Assembly (NCBI RefSeq): GCF_040394755.1 | Contig: NZ_JBEBRQ010000001.1 | Reading direction: 5' to 3' (one strand) | DNA from: Castellaniella defragrans_A | GTDB taxonomy: Bacteria; Pseudomonadota; Gammaproteobacteria; Burkholderiales; Burkholderiaceae_B | Length of the DNA stretch: 64,000 nucleotides | In this document: in pieces, positions 24,089 to 35,200 of the stretch | Layout of the letters: every line of letters begins with the position of its first letter | Numbering within the stretch: the stretch's first letter is position 1 | Program-made: the position numbers and the translations under genes | Notes under the pieces: model-generated | Databases searched by the model: none | What the model was told of the DNA's origin: nothing | What the model saw: only the letters and a program-made list of their open reading frames with translations

Positions 24089-26593
24089 ATGATCGGTCGC
24101 CTGACCGCACTGGGCTTCGTCGCCGGCGTGACGGCGGCGCATGGGCTGGCCGAGCTGCCGGGTGCGGGCGAGCTGGTCCTTTTGGTCGCCTCGGGGGCGG
24201 GCCTGTGGCTGGCCGCGTCGGCCTGCGGGCGCTGGGCTGGCCGATACGCCGTTCATGCGGCAGGGCTGGCCCTGGCGTGGTGGGCGGCGTGCGGCGGTTT
24301 TGCCTGGACGGCCGGCCTGGCCCAGATCCGCCTGGCAGACGCCCTGGCTGTTGACAATATCGATCGGGTCGCCAGGGTGGACCTGAGGATCGTCGGCCTG
24401 CCGCGCCTGGACCCGGATCGGCGCCGCTTCGAGGCGGAGATCCTGGCGGCGCGTCCCGAGGGGGTGCCCCGGCGGATCGTCGTCACCTGGGGGGCGCCCG
24501 AGTGGCACGGGCCGTATGCGGCGCCTGCCGCACCGGCGCAGGCTTTTCCGCAGCTGGCGCCCGGACAGGTCTGGCGCATGGCTCTGGTGATGCGCCCAGT
24601 GCGCGCCGCCCAGAATCCGCACGCTTTCGATGCCGAGCGCCATGCGTTCGCGCAGGGCATCCGCGCCACCGGCACCGTGCGTGGCACGCCGCAGATGCTG
24701 GACGACGATCCCTGGGCGAGCCTGGAGGTTCTCGCCCAGCGCGCCCGACACGTGGTGCGCGAGGCGCTGCGCCCGCGCCTGGCAGGCATGCGCTACGGGC
24801 CGGTGCTGCTGGCCCTGGCGATCGGCGACCAGGACGGCGTGGCCGATGAGGACTGGCGGGTTTTCAACCGCACGGGCATCACGCATCTCGTGTCGATCAG
24901 CGGTTCGCACATCACGATGATCGCGGCCTTCGGCGGCGTGGCGGCCTATGCCGCGTGGCGGCGCATTCGATGGCGCGGCAAGGCGCTGGCCGAGTATCTG
25001 CCGGCGCAGATCGCGGCGGCCTGGGCGGCGCTCGCGGTGGCGTGGCTGTACTGCCTGCTGGCGGGCTGGGGGGTGCCGGCCCGGCGCACCTTCGTGATGC
25101 TGGCGGTGGTGGCGGCCAGCCTCGTTCTGCGCCTGCGTCTGGGTGGCTCCCGCGTCCTGGCCGTGGCCGCCGTGGCGGTGCTGGTTCTCGATCCCTGGGC
25201 GGTGCTGGCGAGCGGCTTCTGGCTGTCTTTCGGCGCCGTTGCCGTACTGCTCGCGGTCTCGGCGGGAATGGCGGGCCCGCAGGCCGGCGCGGGGAATCAG
25301 GAGCGCACGCCGATCATGGTCCGGCTGCGCCGCATCCTGTCGCTGGCCGTGCGGACCCAGATGGCGGTCACGCTGGCGCTGATGCCGCCGCTCGCCTGGT
25401 TGTTCCACGAGGTTTCACTGGTATCGCCGCTGGCCAATGCATACGCGATTCCCTTGATCGGCTGGGTGGTCACGCCCCTGTCCCTGCTGGCGGCGGCCTG
25501 CGCCCTCGTGCCGGGCGCGGACTGGCTGTCGCAGGTCTTCGCCCGCCTGGGGCATGGGGCGCTGGAGGCCATGATGCGGCCTACCGAATGGCTGGGCGTC
25601 CTGCCCGCGGCGCACTGGCCGGTGGCCGCTGCGCCCGCGGCCCTGAACCTGCTGGCCTGCGCCGGCGTCGTCCTGGCCTTGTGGCCCGCCGGCGGGCGCT
25701 ATCGCCGCCTGGGGTGGCTGGCGATGCTGCCGCTGGTGTTCTGGACGCCGCCGCGGCCCGCCGAGGGCGAGTGGGAACTCCACGCCCTGGATGTCGGGCA
25801 GGGCAGCGCCCTGGTGTTGCAGACGGAGCGCCACACGCTGGTGTTCGATACCGGCGCGCGGCGCAGCGCGCGCTCGGACGAAGGGGCGCGCACCGTGCTG
25901 CCGTTCCTGCGGGCGCAAGGGGTGCGCAGGCTCGATGTGCTGGTCGTCTCGCATGCCGATCTGGACCATGCGGGCGGGGTGCGCAGCCTGCTGGAGGGTC
26001 TGCCGGTGGCGCAGTCCTACAGCTCATTCCCGCTCGAACCGTGGCTGGCGCGCGAGGCGCGCAAGCTTGGCGCGCCGCCTCCGCCCATGCCTTTGACGGA
26101 TGTCCTTTGTAGATACGGTACGAGCTGGCGGGTGGACGGCGTGACCTTCGAGTTTCTCTGGCCCTTGGGCGAGGCCGCCGGCAGGCGACAGGACCCCGGC
26201 GCCAATGCCGCCAGCTGTGTGCTGCGGGTGCGCGGCGCGCACCATACGCTACTGCTGACCGGCGATGTGGAGGCCCGCTCCGAGGCGGCCCTGCTGGCGC
26301 GCGGCCTGGGCCCCGCGGATGTGGTGGTGGCCGCGCACCACGGCTCGGCGACCTCGTCCACGCTGGCCTGGGTCGAGCGCCTGCAGGCAAGCCACGTGAT
26401 CGCGCAGGCCGGCGCCTGGAACCGCTACGGCCATCCCGCCCGCGCCGTGGAGGCGCGCTGGACCCGCGCCGGGGCGCGGTTCTGGCGCACGGATCTGGAG
26501 GGGGCGATCAGTGTCCAGTCGCGGGGGAAGGGCTTGTCGTTGTACAGTGAGTTGGGGGATGCGCGGCGGTATTGGCATGGGGTGCGGCGTTGA
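24089..26593 (+). CDS. comEC: DNA internalization competence protein ComEC/Rec2
   Basis: An 834-residue inner-membrane channel for uptake of single-stranded DNA in natural transformation. Order: N-terminal helices and an OB-like domain; the Competence domain with GITHLVSISGSHITMIAAFG and several helices; and the C-terminal metallo-beta-lactamase domain with LDVGQGSALVLQTE, VSHADLDHAGG and AAHHGSATSS. The metal-binding HADLDH is intact, suggesting nuclease-like activity. I chose ATG 24089 because GGAGGAGGGGGG precedes it. The end is intact, but the next gene on the reverse strand runs 86 bases into its 3' end. An internal segment (about 24841-25125) recurs 14 kb downstream. Confidence 0.93.
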   Translation: MIGRLTALGFVAGVTAAHGLAELPGAGELVLLVASGAGLWLAASACGRWAGRYAVHAAGLALAWWAACGGFAWTAGLAQIRLADALAVDNIDRVARVDLRIVGLPRLDPDRRRFEAEILAARPEGVPRRIVVTWGAPEWHGPYAAPAAPAQAFPQLAPGQVWRMALVMRPVRAAQNPHAFDAERHAFAQGIRATGTVRGTPQMLDDDPWASLEVLAQRARHVVREALRPRLAGMRYGPVLLALAIGDQDGVADEDWRVFNRTGITHLVSISGSHITMIAAFGGVAAYAAWRRIRWRGKALAEYLPAQIAAAWAALAVAWLYCLLAGWGVPARRTFVMLAVVAASLVLRLRLGGSRVLAVAAVAVLVLDPWAVLASGFWLSFGAVAVLLAVSAGMAGPQAGAGNQERTPIMVRLRRILSLAVRTQMAVTLALMPPLAWLFHEVSLVSPLANAYAIPLIGWVVTPLSLLAAACALVPGADWLSQVFARLGHGALEAMMRPTEWLGVLPAAHWPVAAAPAALNLLACAGVVLALWPAGGRYRRLGWLAMLPLVFWTPPRPAEGEWELHALDVGQGSALVLQTERHTLVFDTGARRSARSDEGARTVLPFLRAQGVRRLDVLVVSHADLDHAGGVRSLLEGLPVAQSYSSFPLEPWLAREARKLGAPPPPMPLTDVLCRYGTSWRVDGVTFEFLWPLGEAAGRRQDPGANAASCVLRVRGAHHTLLLTGDVEARSEAALLARGLGPADVVVAAHHGSATSSTLAWVERLQASHVIAQAGAWNRYGHPARAVEARWTRAGARFWRTDLEGAISVQSRGKGLSLYSELGDARRYWHGVRR

Positions 26594-27176
26594 GTTGAAG
26601 CTGCGGCGTCTTTTTTACACGAATTTCGCTTTGATACGGCGACAATCCCACAGATTCCAGGCTTGCACGTATCCTTTGCTGCGCGTGCGTAAACCTGCGT
26701 TGCTCTTTGATACCGGCACCAGTCCTCGATGTTGTCAAATTCACGTTCAATACCGTTGGCCCATTCGACCCACTCCTGGCGTTTTTGCGGCCGTACAGCT
26801 CAGAGATGCGACCGAGCAACTCCTTTTTTCGGGCTAGCACGCCCTGCAGAGTATCCAACTGACGCTTCCGGCTGGCGCGGGCTGCCTGCAGGTTTGCCTT
26901 GATGGCAAAGTCCTCCCCGAAAATCCTCCTGCCGCAGTCCTTGCCGACGTTCGTCTCCACCTTGTCCACTGTGACGACTAGGAAGCCGTGCTGATGTGGT
27001 TGTCGGCAGGAAGCTAGCCCACACGGGTATGGTTCAGCGAAGTCGTAGGGCGCGAGCACTTCTGCAAGCTTTGAGTCTGTAGCGTCGAGCGGGGAGCGGT
27101 AGGCAGGCCGGCGCGTGAGGTCGGAAGGCCCTTTCAAGTCCACTAAGAGAGAGAAATCATCCAGAGAAGCCGCCAT
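26508..27176 (-). pseudogene. Truncated hypothetical gene at the left edge of the defence island
   Basis: A 222-residue frame starting at ATG 27176, behind GAGG. The first part looks like a real protein: MAASLDDFSLLVDLKGPSD, then CGLASCRQPHQHG and KDCGRRIFGEDFAIKANL, where two or three Cys and His may bind zinc, and a helical region (SRKRQLDTLQGVLARKK). After about residue 195 the frame enters the antisense of the comEC 3' end, and those last residues are low-complexity. The authentic C-terminus has therefore been lost at the junction near 26595-26610. I do not recognise the family. Confidence 0.55.
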
Positions 27177-27423
27177 AGATACCTCATGCGGTGATTTTGC
27201 ACAGTGTGCGAGTACTCTCATAGCTCGGTCTGGGTAAGCTGCCGCCGGCGACAGGATGCCGCGTCTTGTCATCTGCGGTTACCATATCCTCAGTGTGCTA
27301 GCGGGGAACAAGGATTTTTGCGGGGCAGCACTGCAAGCTGACCTTGCGTGAGTTCTGCGATTAAAAAACTCAGTCCTACATGGCACAGAAAGCAATCGAT
27401 ACGGATAAAAGCAACTACTCGGC

Positions 27424-29235
27424 ATGGCACAAAATTTCTCAGAGCTCGCAAACTTCATCTGGTCAGTAGCGGACCTTCTGCGCGGCGACTACAAGCAGGC
27501 CGACTACGGCAAGGTCATCCTTCCTTTCACGCTGCTGCGGCGCCTGGACTGCGTGCTGACGGACACCAAGCCTGCCGTGCTGGCAGAGTACGAGAAGCAG
27601 AAAGATTCTGGCATCAATCTGGACCTCATCCTGCCTCGCAAGAGCAAGCAGCCCTTCTATAACGTGAGCCCGTTCACGGTTCCTGGCCTGCTGGATGACC
27701 CCTCCAACATCCGTCACAACCTCATTGCTTACATTGGCGACTTCTCCGCCGACGCCCGGGACGTGTTCGAACGCTTCAAGTTCACCGATCGCGTGGCCGA
27801 GCTCGATGAGAACGACCTGTTGTACATGGTCACCCAGAAGTTCGCCGAGATTGACCTGCATCCCTCTGCCGTTCCCAATGAGACCATGGGCCTGGTCTTT
27901 GAGGAACTGATTCGGAAGTTCTCTGAAGCCTCCAATGAGACAGCCGGGGAGCACTTCACGCCCCGTGAGGTCATCAAGCTCATCGTGCATTGCCTGTTCG
28001 CAGGTGACGATGAGGCACTGTCCAAGCCTGGCGTCATCCGGTCGCTCTACGACCCCACCGCCGGCACTGGCGGGATGCTGTCCGTTGCCGACAATGAGAT
28101 TGCTGGCATCAATAGCTCGGCGAAGCTGGTGCTGTTCGGTCAGGAGCTGAACCCCGAGTCCTATGCTATCTGCAAAGCGGACATGCTCATCAAGGGGCAA
28201 AACCCCAAGAACATCGTCATGGGCAACACCCTGTCGGCAGATGGGTTCATCGGTCAGAAGTTCGACTACATGCTCTCCAACCCGCCGTTTGGCGTGGACT
28301 GGAAGAAGGTGCAGACGGCTGTGAAAGCCGAGCACGAGAAAGGCTTTGGCGGTCGCTTCGGTCCCGGTCTGCCTCGCATTTCTGACGGCTCCTTGCTGTT
28401 CCTGATGCACCTGGTGTCCAAGATGCGCCAGGCCTCCGAGGGCGGGAGTCGTGTTGGCATCGTCCTGAACGGCAGCCCATTGTTCACTGGTGATGCGGGT
28501 TCTGGCGAGTCGGAAATCCGCCGCTACCTCCTTGAGAACGACCTCGTCGAGGCCATCATCGCGCTGCCCAACGACCTGTTCTACAACACCGGCATCGCCA
28601 CCTATATCTGGCTGCTGGACAACACGAAGAAGCCGGAGCGCAAGGGGCGCGTGCAGCTCATCGATGCCACGCGCATGTACGAGAAGCGTCGCAAGAGTCT
28701 CGGCAGCAAACGTGTCGAGATTACGGACGAGCAGATTGCGGAAATCGTGAAGGTCTACTCGGAGCTCAAGCCTGATGCGACCTTCTCACTGGAGCACCAG
28801 GAACCGGTCAAGAACGGCGACGAGAAGGCCGAGCAAGAGCCCCCGCGCTGCGTCTCGAAGGTGTTCGAGAACGCCTTCTTTGGATACCGCAAGGTCACCG
28901 TGGACCGTCCCCTGGCGCCGGGGAAGACTGCGAAGAAGCCCAAGAAAGGCGAGAAGCCCTATGACCCTGAGCTTCGCGACACGGAAAATATACCCTTGGG
29001 CGAGGACATCAAGGACTACATGGACCGCGAGGTTCTGCCGCATGTCCCTGATGCCTGGGTAAACGAGACCATCCGCGACGAAAAAGATGGCAAGCCGGGC
29101 AAGGTTGGCTACGAAATCAACTTCAATCGGTATTTTTATGTCTACAAGCCGCCGCGGGCTCCTGAGGTCATTGCTGCTGAAATCAAGAAGATGGAGGAGC
29201 GGTTTATTGACCTCATGAAGGGGGTGGTGGCGTGA
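27424..29235 (+). CDS. hsdM: Type I restriction-modification methyltransferase subunit HsdM
   Basis: A 603-residue N6-adenine methyltransferase subunit; with HsdS it protects the host site and forms the core of the restriction complex. The N-terminal helical domain (ELANFIWSVADLLRGDYKQ, VILPFTLLRRLDC) is followed by the SAM motif DPTAGTGGM near residue 210 and the catalytic NPPF near residue 286, then NGSPLFTGDAGSGE and a long C-terminal arm. It is longer than EcoKI/EcoR124 HsdM (about 520-530) because of that arm. It overlaps hsdS by four bases. Base composition is lower in GC than the flanking chromosome. Confidence 0.95.
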   Translation: MAQNFSELANFIWSVADLLRGDYKQADYGKVILPFTLLRRLDCVLTDTKPAVLAEYEKQKDSGINLDLILPRKSKQPFYNVSPFTVPGLLDDPSNIRHNLIAYIGDFSADARDVFERFKFTDRVAELDENDLLYMVTQKFAEIDLHPSAVPNETMGLVFEELIRKFSEASNETAGEHFTPREVIKLIVHCLFAGDDEALSKPGVIRSLYDPTAGTGGMLSVADNEIAGINSSAKLVLFGQELNPESYAICKADMLIKGQNPKNIVMGNTLSADGFIGQKFDYMLSNPPFGVDWKKVQTAVKAEHEKGFGGRFGPGLPRISDGSLLFLMHLVSKMRQASEGGSRVGIVLNGSPLFTGDAGSGESEIRRYLLENDLVEAIIALPNDLFYNTGIATYIWLLDNTKKPERKGRVQLIDATRMYEKRRKSLGSKRVEITDEQIAEIVKVYSELKPDATFSLEHQEPVKNGDEKAEQEPPRCVSKVFENAFFGYRKVTVDRPLAPGKTAKKPKKGEKPYDPELRDTENIPLGEDIKDYMDREVLPHVPDAWVNETIRDEKDGKPGKVGYEINFNRYFYVYKPPRAPEVIAAEIKKMEERFIDLMKGVVA

Positions 29236-30473
29236 CAGCTTCCGTAGAAACTAGGCTGCGCTATGTTACGGAACTGAATCCTCCGGTACGGACAGACCTA
29301 CTGGACCACTTGGATACCGAAGTTTCGTTTTTGCCTATGGAAGCCATTGGTGAGGATGGTTCTTTGGACCTTCACCGTACGCGTCCTGTCGAGGAGGTGC
29401 GTACAGGGTATACCTATTTTGAAGACGGAGATGTTGCATTTGCGAAGGTGACTCCGTGCTTCGAGAATGGAAAAGGCGCCCTGATGAAGGGGCTTGAGCG
29501 ACAAGCTGGTTTTGGCACCAGTGAGCTTACCGTACTGCGCCCAAAAACTGGAACAAATGCTCGGTACCTCAATTTCGTTGTGCAAAGTGAGCAATTTCGC
29601 CAGCTTGGCGCGGGTGCCATGACAGGTGCGGGTGGCCTAAAGCGAGTTCCAGACGAATTCACCCGAAACTTTCGAGCTACTTTCCCTTCGGAGGAAGAGC
29701 AGGAGCGCATCGCCAACTTCCTCGACGAGCAGACGGCGCGGATTGATGCTTTGATTGTAGGAAAGGATGAGCTACTGGATAAGCTATTTGAGTACCGAAT
29801 TGCCATTGTAGAAACAGTCATGGCCGACGCTCCAGGACAGTCTCGGGTAAGACTTGGTTTGCATGTTGACTTGCTCCCCGGATATGCATTTCCTAGTGAG
29901 AAATTCAGCTTGGACCCTGACGGCATTCCCCTCTTGCGAGGGATTAATATGGCACCAGGATGTATCCGATGGGATGAGACTGTTTATTGGCCCCATACCG
30001 ATGATGCAACTCTAGAGCGATTCAGACTCAAGGCTAGTGACGTTGTATTTGGTATGGACCGGCCTTGGGTGAATGCGGGTACCCGCGTGGCCATGGTTGA
30101 TGAGGATGCTGAAGATGTCCTGTTGTTGCAGCGCGTATGTCGCTTGAGAGGTGGAAGCAAATTTCATCAACGATTTATCTATTACGCACTAGCGAGTGAT
30201 AGGTTCAGGCAGTCCGTTGAAGTTGATTTAACTGGGGTGAGTGTCCCGCATATCAGTCCAGAGCAAATTCTCAGTTTTAAAGTTCCTGCCATTTCGTTTG
30301 AAGAACAGCGCGATAGGTGCGAAGAAGCTGATAGAAAAGTTTCCTCAATAGATGAACTGACTATGCATGCGTCTCAGGTGATAGACCGCCTCCGCGAATA
30401 TCGCTCTTCCTTGATTTCAGCCGCCGTCACTGGCCAGATTGACATCAATAATTTTCAGATGGAGGTGGTGTGA
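29232..30473 (+). CDS. hsdS: Type I restriction-modification specificity subunit HsdS
   Basis: A 413-residue specificity subunit that reads the bipartite target sequence. It shows the usual plan: a first target-recognition domain (roughly residues 1-150), the conserved helical spacer ending each half (EEQERIANFLDEQTARIDAL and, in the second half, SFEEQRDRCEEADRKVSSID), a second recognition domain, and the C-terminal helix YRSSLISAAVTGQIDI. The first recognition domain is visibly more AT-rich than hsdM, as is common for exchangeable specificity domains. It overlaps hsdM and the following HNH gene by four bases each. Confidence 0.92.
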   Translation: MTASVETRLRYVTELNPPVRTDLLDHLDTEVSFLPMEAIGEDGSLDLHRTRPVEEVRTGYTYFEDGDVAFAKVTPCFENGKGALMKGLERQAGFGTSELTVLRPKTGTNARYLNFVVQSEQFRQLGAGAMTGAGGLKRVPDEFTRNFRATFPSEEEQERIANFLDEQTARIDALIVGKDELLDKLFEYRIAIVETVMADAPGQSRVRLGLHVDLLPGYAFPSEKFSLDPDGIPLLRGINMAPGCIRWDETVYWPHTDDATLERFRLKASDVVFGMDRPWVNAGTRVAMVDEDAEDVLLLQRVCRLRGGSKFHQRFIYYALASDRFRQSVEVDLTGVSVPHISPEQILSFKVPAISFEEQRDRCEEADRKVSSIDELTMHASQVIDRLREYRSSLISAAVTGQIDINNFQMEVV

Positions 30474-31336
30474 CTCTGAATAAAGATTTTGCTCTCAGGG
30501 ATGCCGAAGGCTACTTTCGTTATCCGTATATCATCAAGTCGAGAGACGGTGAAAAACAAGGGTACGTATGCAATCCTTATTCTGGAAGCGTGCCGTTTTA
30601 TGAGCGACTCTATCTGGAAAATATTGAAGAGGTAATTAATGGGGTTATTTTTAAAGGATGGGGGGTTCGTGTAAAGCGGGACGCTGCTGAAGTTCCACAG
30701 GGAGTCGGGATAAAGGAGTCCGGCGCAAGGTATCGTTCCGGTGAGAGGTCCAAAGAATATTTTGTAAGTGCAAAATATAGGCACTTGGTAAAAGACGCTC
30801 CAGAGCCACCCTTAGAGTTTCTTTCAAGTCCAAGAGTTCAGAAAGAAGAGCCTGTCGATGAACTTGCTTATCAAGCTGCCGAGGCAGAGCTTGATGGCGA
30901 CCCGCAATGCCAAGGGTTATCCGAAACAGAACGCGCGAGGTTGGTTTATTCCCGGATTGGGCAAGGGCAGTATCGAAGAGGTCTGATAGATATTTGGAAG
31001 GGGCGCTGTGCTGTCACGGAATTGGCTCTGGAAGCAGCGCTCATCGCATCCCATGCGAAGGCATGGAAGCAATCGTCTAATGAGGAACGCCTTGACCCAT
31101 TCAACGGCCTTTTGTTAGCAGCCACTGTAGACAAGCTCTTTGACCGCGGCCTCATCTCATTTGCTGATGACGGGGCGATGTTGCTGAGTTCGCTCGTGTC
31201 AACGGTGGATTTGAAAGCAATTGGGCTTTCCGCAAATGCCCGCCTTTCTAGTCTACTTGATGACCGGCACAAACCTTATCTACGCGCACACCGAAAGCAG
31301 CACGGATTTGAGGACAGCGATGCAGCAACGGCCTAA
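30470..31336 (+). CDS. HNH endonuclease-domain protein inside the type I RM operon
   Basis: A 288-residue protein. The C-terminal part carries the HNH_2 type nuclease pattern: YRRGLIDIWKGRCAVTE, ASHAKAWKQS with the catalytic His, then ERLDPFNGLLLAATVDKLFD and the GLISFADDG tail. The N-terminal 130 residues have no recognised domain and may bind DNA or a partner. It overlaps hsdS by four bases and the next gene by 17, so it is made as part of the hsd operon. HNH_2 proteins occur in restriction systems and as stand-alone nucleases. The low GC of its first half suggests it was acquired separately from hsdM and hsdR. Confidence 0.8.
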   Translation: MTLNKDFALRDAEGYFRYPYIIKSRDGEKQGYVCNPYSGSVPFYERLYLENIEEVINGVIFKGWGVRVKRDAAEVPQGVGIKESGARYRSGERSKEYFVSAKYRHLVKDAPEPPLEFLSSPRVQKEEPVDELAYQAAEAELDGDPQCQGLSETERARLVYSRIGQGQYRRGLIDIWKGRCAVTELALEAALIASHAKAWKQSSNEERLDPFNGLLLAATVDKLFDRGLISFADDGAMLLSSLVSTVDLKAIGLSANARLSSLLDDRHKPYLRAHRKQHGFEDSDAATA

Positions 31337-32201
31337 GACCATTCAGATATTCCTGCCAACGGGCGATGCTCGCGGGATTCGCGTGGCTGAAATTACCACT
31401 CGAATTGTCCAGGCTATCGAAGTTCCGCGCAGCCAACTGGATAGTTTCCTGGCGATGCCAGAAAGCGACCAGGTCGCTGTGTATTTTCTGTTCGGCCAAA
31501 GTGAGGACGGAGCCTCTCAGAAACTTTACATAGGGCAAACGGGTGGCCTTCGTAAGCGACTGGCTAAGCACAATAAGGAAAAGGATTTCTGGCAGCGGGT
31601 CGTTGTACTTATCTCGCGTACTAACAGCCTTACGCAGACGCATGCGTTATTTCTTGAGTGGTTGTGCATCCAGCAAACCAAGAAAGCTGGTCGGTATACG
31701 ACCGAAAATGGTAATGATGGCAGCAAGCCCCATACACCAGCGCCGCTCGAGGCTGATTGCTTAGAAATTTTCGAGACCGGCCGCACGCTATTGGCGACCC
31801 TGGGGCATCCCGTGTTTGAGCCAGTGGCAACTCATATGTCCGACACCTCTGAAGCCGTCGAACTCTTCTACTGCTCGCGGAGTGGAGCTCAAGCTATTGG
31901 TGAGTACACCGAGGAGGGGTTCGTGGTGCTGAAAGGGTCAATCGGACGCGTTCTGTCGGATGAGCGACACTTGGGTCGCGCATATACGAAGCAACGGGAT
32001 GCCCTTGTTCAGGACGGTAAGGCCACCATTGAAAACGGGCAGCTTGTATTCAAAGAAGACGTACTCTTCCCATCACCTAGTGGGGCTGCTGCTGTTGTCG
32101 TAGGCAGCGCAGCCAATGGCTGGCGCGAGTGGAAGAATGATAAAGGCGTAACGCTAGACGAATTGAAGCGGGGCAATGGCTCCGCCGCTACTGACGAATA
32201 A
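31320..32201 (+). CDS. GIY-YIG nuclease-family protein with DUF4357 domain
   Basis: A 293-residue protein. Residues from about 40 show the GIY-YIG core: VAVYFLFGQ, KLYIGQTGGLRKRLAKHN with the catalytic Arg region, and ALFLEWLCIQQ with the metal-binding Glu. The C-terminus has a DUF4357-like domain (GSIGRVLSDERHLG, then FPSPSGAAAVVVGSAANGW). GIY-YIG/DUF4357 proteins are often found beside restriction-modification genes. The ATG at 31320 lies within the end of the HNH gene; the frame is open further upstream but that stretch is antisense-like filler. Sixteen bases separate it from hsdR, so it belongs to the operon. Confidence 0.8.
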   Translation: MQQRPKTIQIFLPTGDARGIRVAEITTRIVQAIEVPRSQLDSFLAMPESDQVAVYFLFGQSEDGASQKLYIGQTGGLRKRLAKHNKEKDFWQRVVVLISRTNSLTQTHALFLEWLCIQQTKKAGRYTTENGNDGSKPHTPAPLEADCLEIFETGRTLLATLGHPVFEPVATHMSDTSEAVELFYCSRSGAQAIGEYTEEGFVVLKGSIGRVLSDERHLGRAYTKQRDALVQDGKATIENGQLVFKEDVLFPSPSGAAAVVVGSAANGWREWKNDKGVTLDELKRGNGSAATDE

Positions 32202-32217
32202 AAAAGAAGGGTTGGGG

Positions 32218-35200
32218 ATGGCCAAGCTATCGAACGTACACACAGAACGAATCTTCGAAAACGAACTTTGCGACTATTTGGCCGCAAACGGCTGGACTGT
32301 CCTGACGCACCCAAAGGAAGCCTGCTCGTATAGTCGCGAGCTAGCCCTGTTCCCAGATGACCTCCTGGCCTTTGTCCAGGAGACACAGTCGGCGGAGTGG
32401 GCCAAGTTCAAGAAGTGGCACAACGGCCAGTCTGAGACCATGTTCGTGAAGCGCGTGGCCGAGCAGCTCGATAAGCATGGCACGCTGCACTTGCTGCGCC
32501 ACGGCTTCAAAGACCGGGATGCCAAGTTCTTCCTGTGTCAGTTCCGTCCTGCCAACAAGAAAAACCCCCAACTGTGGGCTTGGTACGAGCAGAACCGTCT
32601 GACGGTCATCCGGCAGCTCCATTACAGCCTGCACAATGAGAACAGCATCGACCTGGTGCTATTCCTGAATGGCCTTCCTGTATCCACGGCGGAGCTCAAG
32701 ACAGACCTCACGCAGAACATCAAGGACGCCATCATCCAGTACAAGAAGGACCGCCTGCCCAAGGACGCCAAGTCCAAAGAGCCTGAGGCCCTCTTGCAGT
32801 TCAAGACCCGGGCGCTTGTCCACTTCGCGGTTTCGACCGACGAAGTGTTCATGACGACAAAGCTCGATGGCGACAAAACCTATTTTCTGCCGTTCAATCT
32901 GGGCCGGCCCGACGGCATGGGCGGGGCCACAGCGGGCAACCCGCCGGCGCCCGAGGGCAAGGGCTACCCCACCTGGTACTTGTGGGAGCAGGTCTGGGCA
33001 AAAGACGTCTGGCTCGACATTCTGGGCAACTTCCTGCACCTGGAGGTCAAACAGGACGAAGACCCGAAGACTGGCAAGAAGCGGGTCAAGGAAACGCTCA
33101 TCTTCCCTCGCTTCCATCAGCTTGATGTCGTCCGCCGGCTCGTCGATACCGTGGCGCAGGAAGGCGCTGGGCAGGTCTACCTGGTCCAGCACTCAGCAGG
33201 TTCGGGCAAGTCCAACTCGATTGCTTGGTCGGCGCACCGCATGGCCAATCTGCATGATGCTGCTGACAGCAAAATCTTCGACTCGGTCATCGTCATCACC
33301 GACCGTCGAGTGCTGGATAAGCAGCTTCAAGAGACCATCAGTCAGTTTGAACACAAGTCAGGCGTTGTCCAGAAAATCGACAAGAACAGCCAGCAGTTGG
33401 CAGAAGCCCTGATGAAGGGCACGCCCGTGGTGGTCACCACCATTCAGAAGTTCCCCTTCATCCTGGACAAGGTGAAGGGGATGAAGGGCAAGCACTTTGC
33501 CATCATCGTCGATGAGGCGCACTCGAGCCAGTCTGGCACGGCCGCCCGGAACATGAAAATCGCGCTGTCCTCGGGTGAGAAGCCATTGTCAGCTCCTGCG
33601 GTCCAGGTGGAACTGGATGACGAGACAGTCGAAGTGCCTGCAGACGTTGAAATCGACCCGGAGGACGTGACGTCTGAGGATGTCGTCAATGAGGTGATGT
33701 CCTCCCGGATGCGTCCGAAGAATGTCTCATATTTTGCCTTTACGGCCACGCCGAAGGGCAAGACCATGGAGCTCTTTGGTCGCCACAATGCGGCGACGGG
33801 GTTGCCGGAACCCTTCCACGTGTATTCGATGCGTCAAGCCATTGACGAGGGTTTCATCCTCGATGTGCTGAAGAACTACACGTCCTACAGGATGTTCTAT
33901 AAGCTCGGCGCACTGTCAGACGAAAAACTCGTTCCCCAGGGGAAAGCCAAGACGGTACTTGCTCGGTACGCCATCTTGCATCCGCACAACATCGCCCAGA
34001 AGGTCGTGGTCATCGTCGAGCACTTCCAGGAGCATGTCGCCTCAAAAATCGGTGGCCGGGCAAAGGCCATGGTAGTCACCGGCAGCCGTAAAGCCGCTGT
34101 GCGCTACAAGCTGGCCATAGACCGGTACATCAAAGAGCGTGGTTACCAGACGGAGCTGCGCACTCTTGTGGCGTTTTCTGGCAAGGTCGAGGACCCCGAT
34201 TCCGGTCCGGACGATTTCACGGAAGCCGGCATGAACCCTGGGATTGGCGGGGCCGAACCGTCCGAGGCCTTCAAGGGGGACGATTACCGCATCCTGCTGG
34301 TCGCCAACAAGTACCAGACTGGCTTTGACCAGCCTTTGCTGCACACCATGTATGTCGACAAGCGTCTCTCCGGAGTGCTGGCTGTCCAGACGCTCTCCCG
34401 ATTGAACCGTATCCTCCCTGGCAAGGACGACACATTCGTGCTCGACTTCGTGAACAAACCCGATGAAATCCTGGAGTCCTTCAAGCCGTACTACCGTGCC
34501 GCCGAGCTTGAGGATGTCACGGACCCCAACATCGTCCATGAGCTTCAAATCAAGCTGGACCAGGCCGGCGTCTACTTCCCGGCCGAGGTGGACGGCTTCG
34601 CCCAGGTGTTCTTCGACCCCAAACGCAGGCAGGCGTCCTTGCACCAGTTCCTGAAGCCTGCCGCAGACCGATTCAAGCACTCGCTCGATGACGATGCTGC
34701 AGAGCAGTTCCGACGCGACCTGGGGACGTTTCTGCGCCTGTACGACTTCCTCTCCCAAATCATCCCCTACAACGATTCGGACCTGGAAAAACGCTACGCC
34801 TTCGGCAAGAACCTGATGCCGCGTATTGCGGAGTATTCATCTGAAGGGGCTATGGACCTGGACTCGGATGTTCGCCTTACGCACTATCGGCTGCAAGGTT
34901 TGGGGTGCATGGGGCTGGACTTGTCCAGTGGCGAAATCGTGAAGCTGCAGCCGATTTCGGAGGCGGGCTCTGGAAAGGGGGGTGAGGATGAAAAGAAGCC
35001 TCTGGCCGAGATTGTTGAAAAGATGAACGACCTGTTCGCTGGCGACCTGACCGAGGCCGACCTGGTGGGCTACGTCACCACGCTGCATGGCAAGCTGATG
35101 GAGGATGAGAAGCTTGCTGAGCAGGCTGCCAACAATACGGAAGAGCAGTTCCGCATGGGTGACTTCAAAGACCGGCTGACCGACATCATCTTGGACAGCC

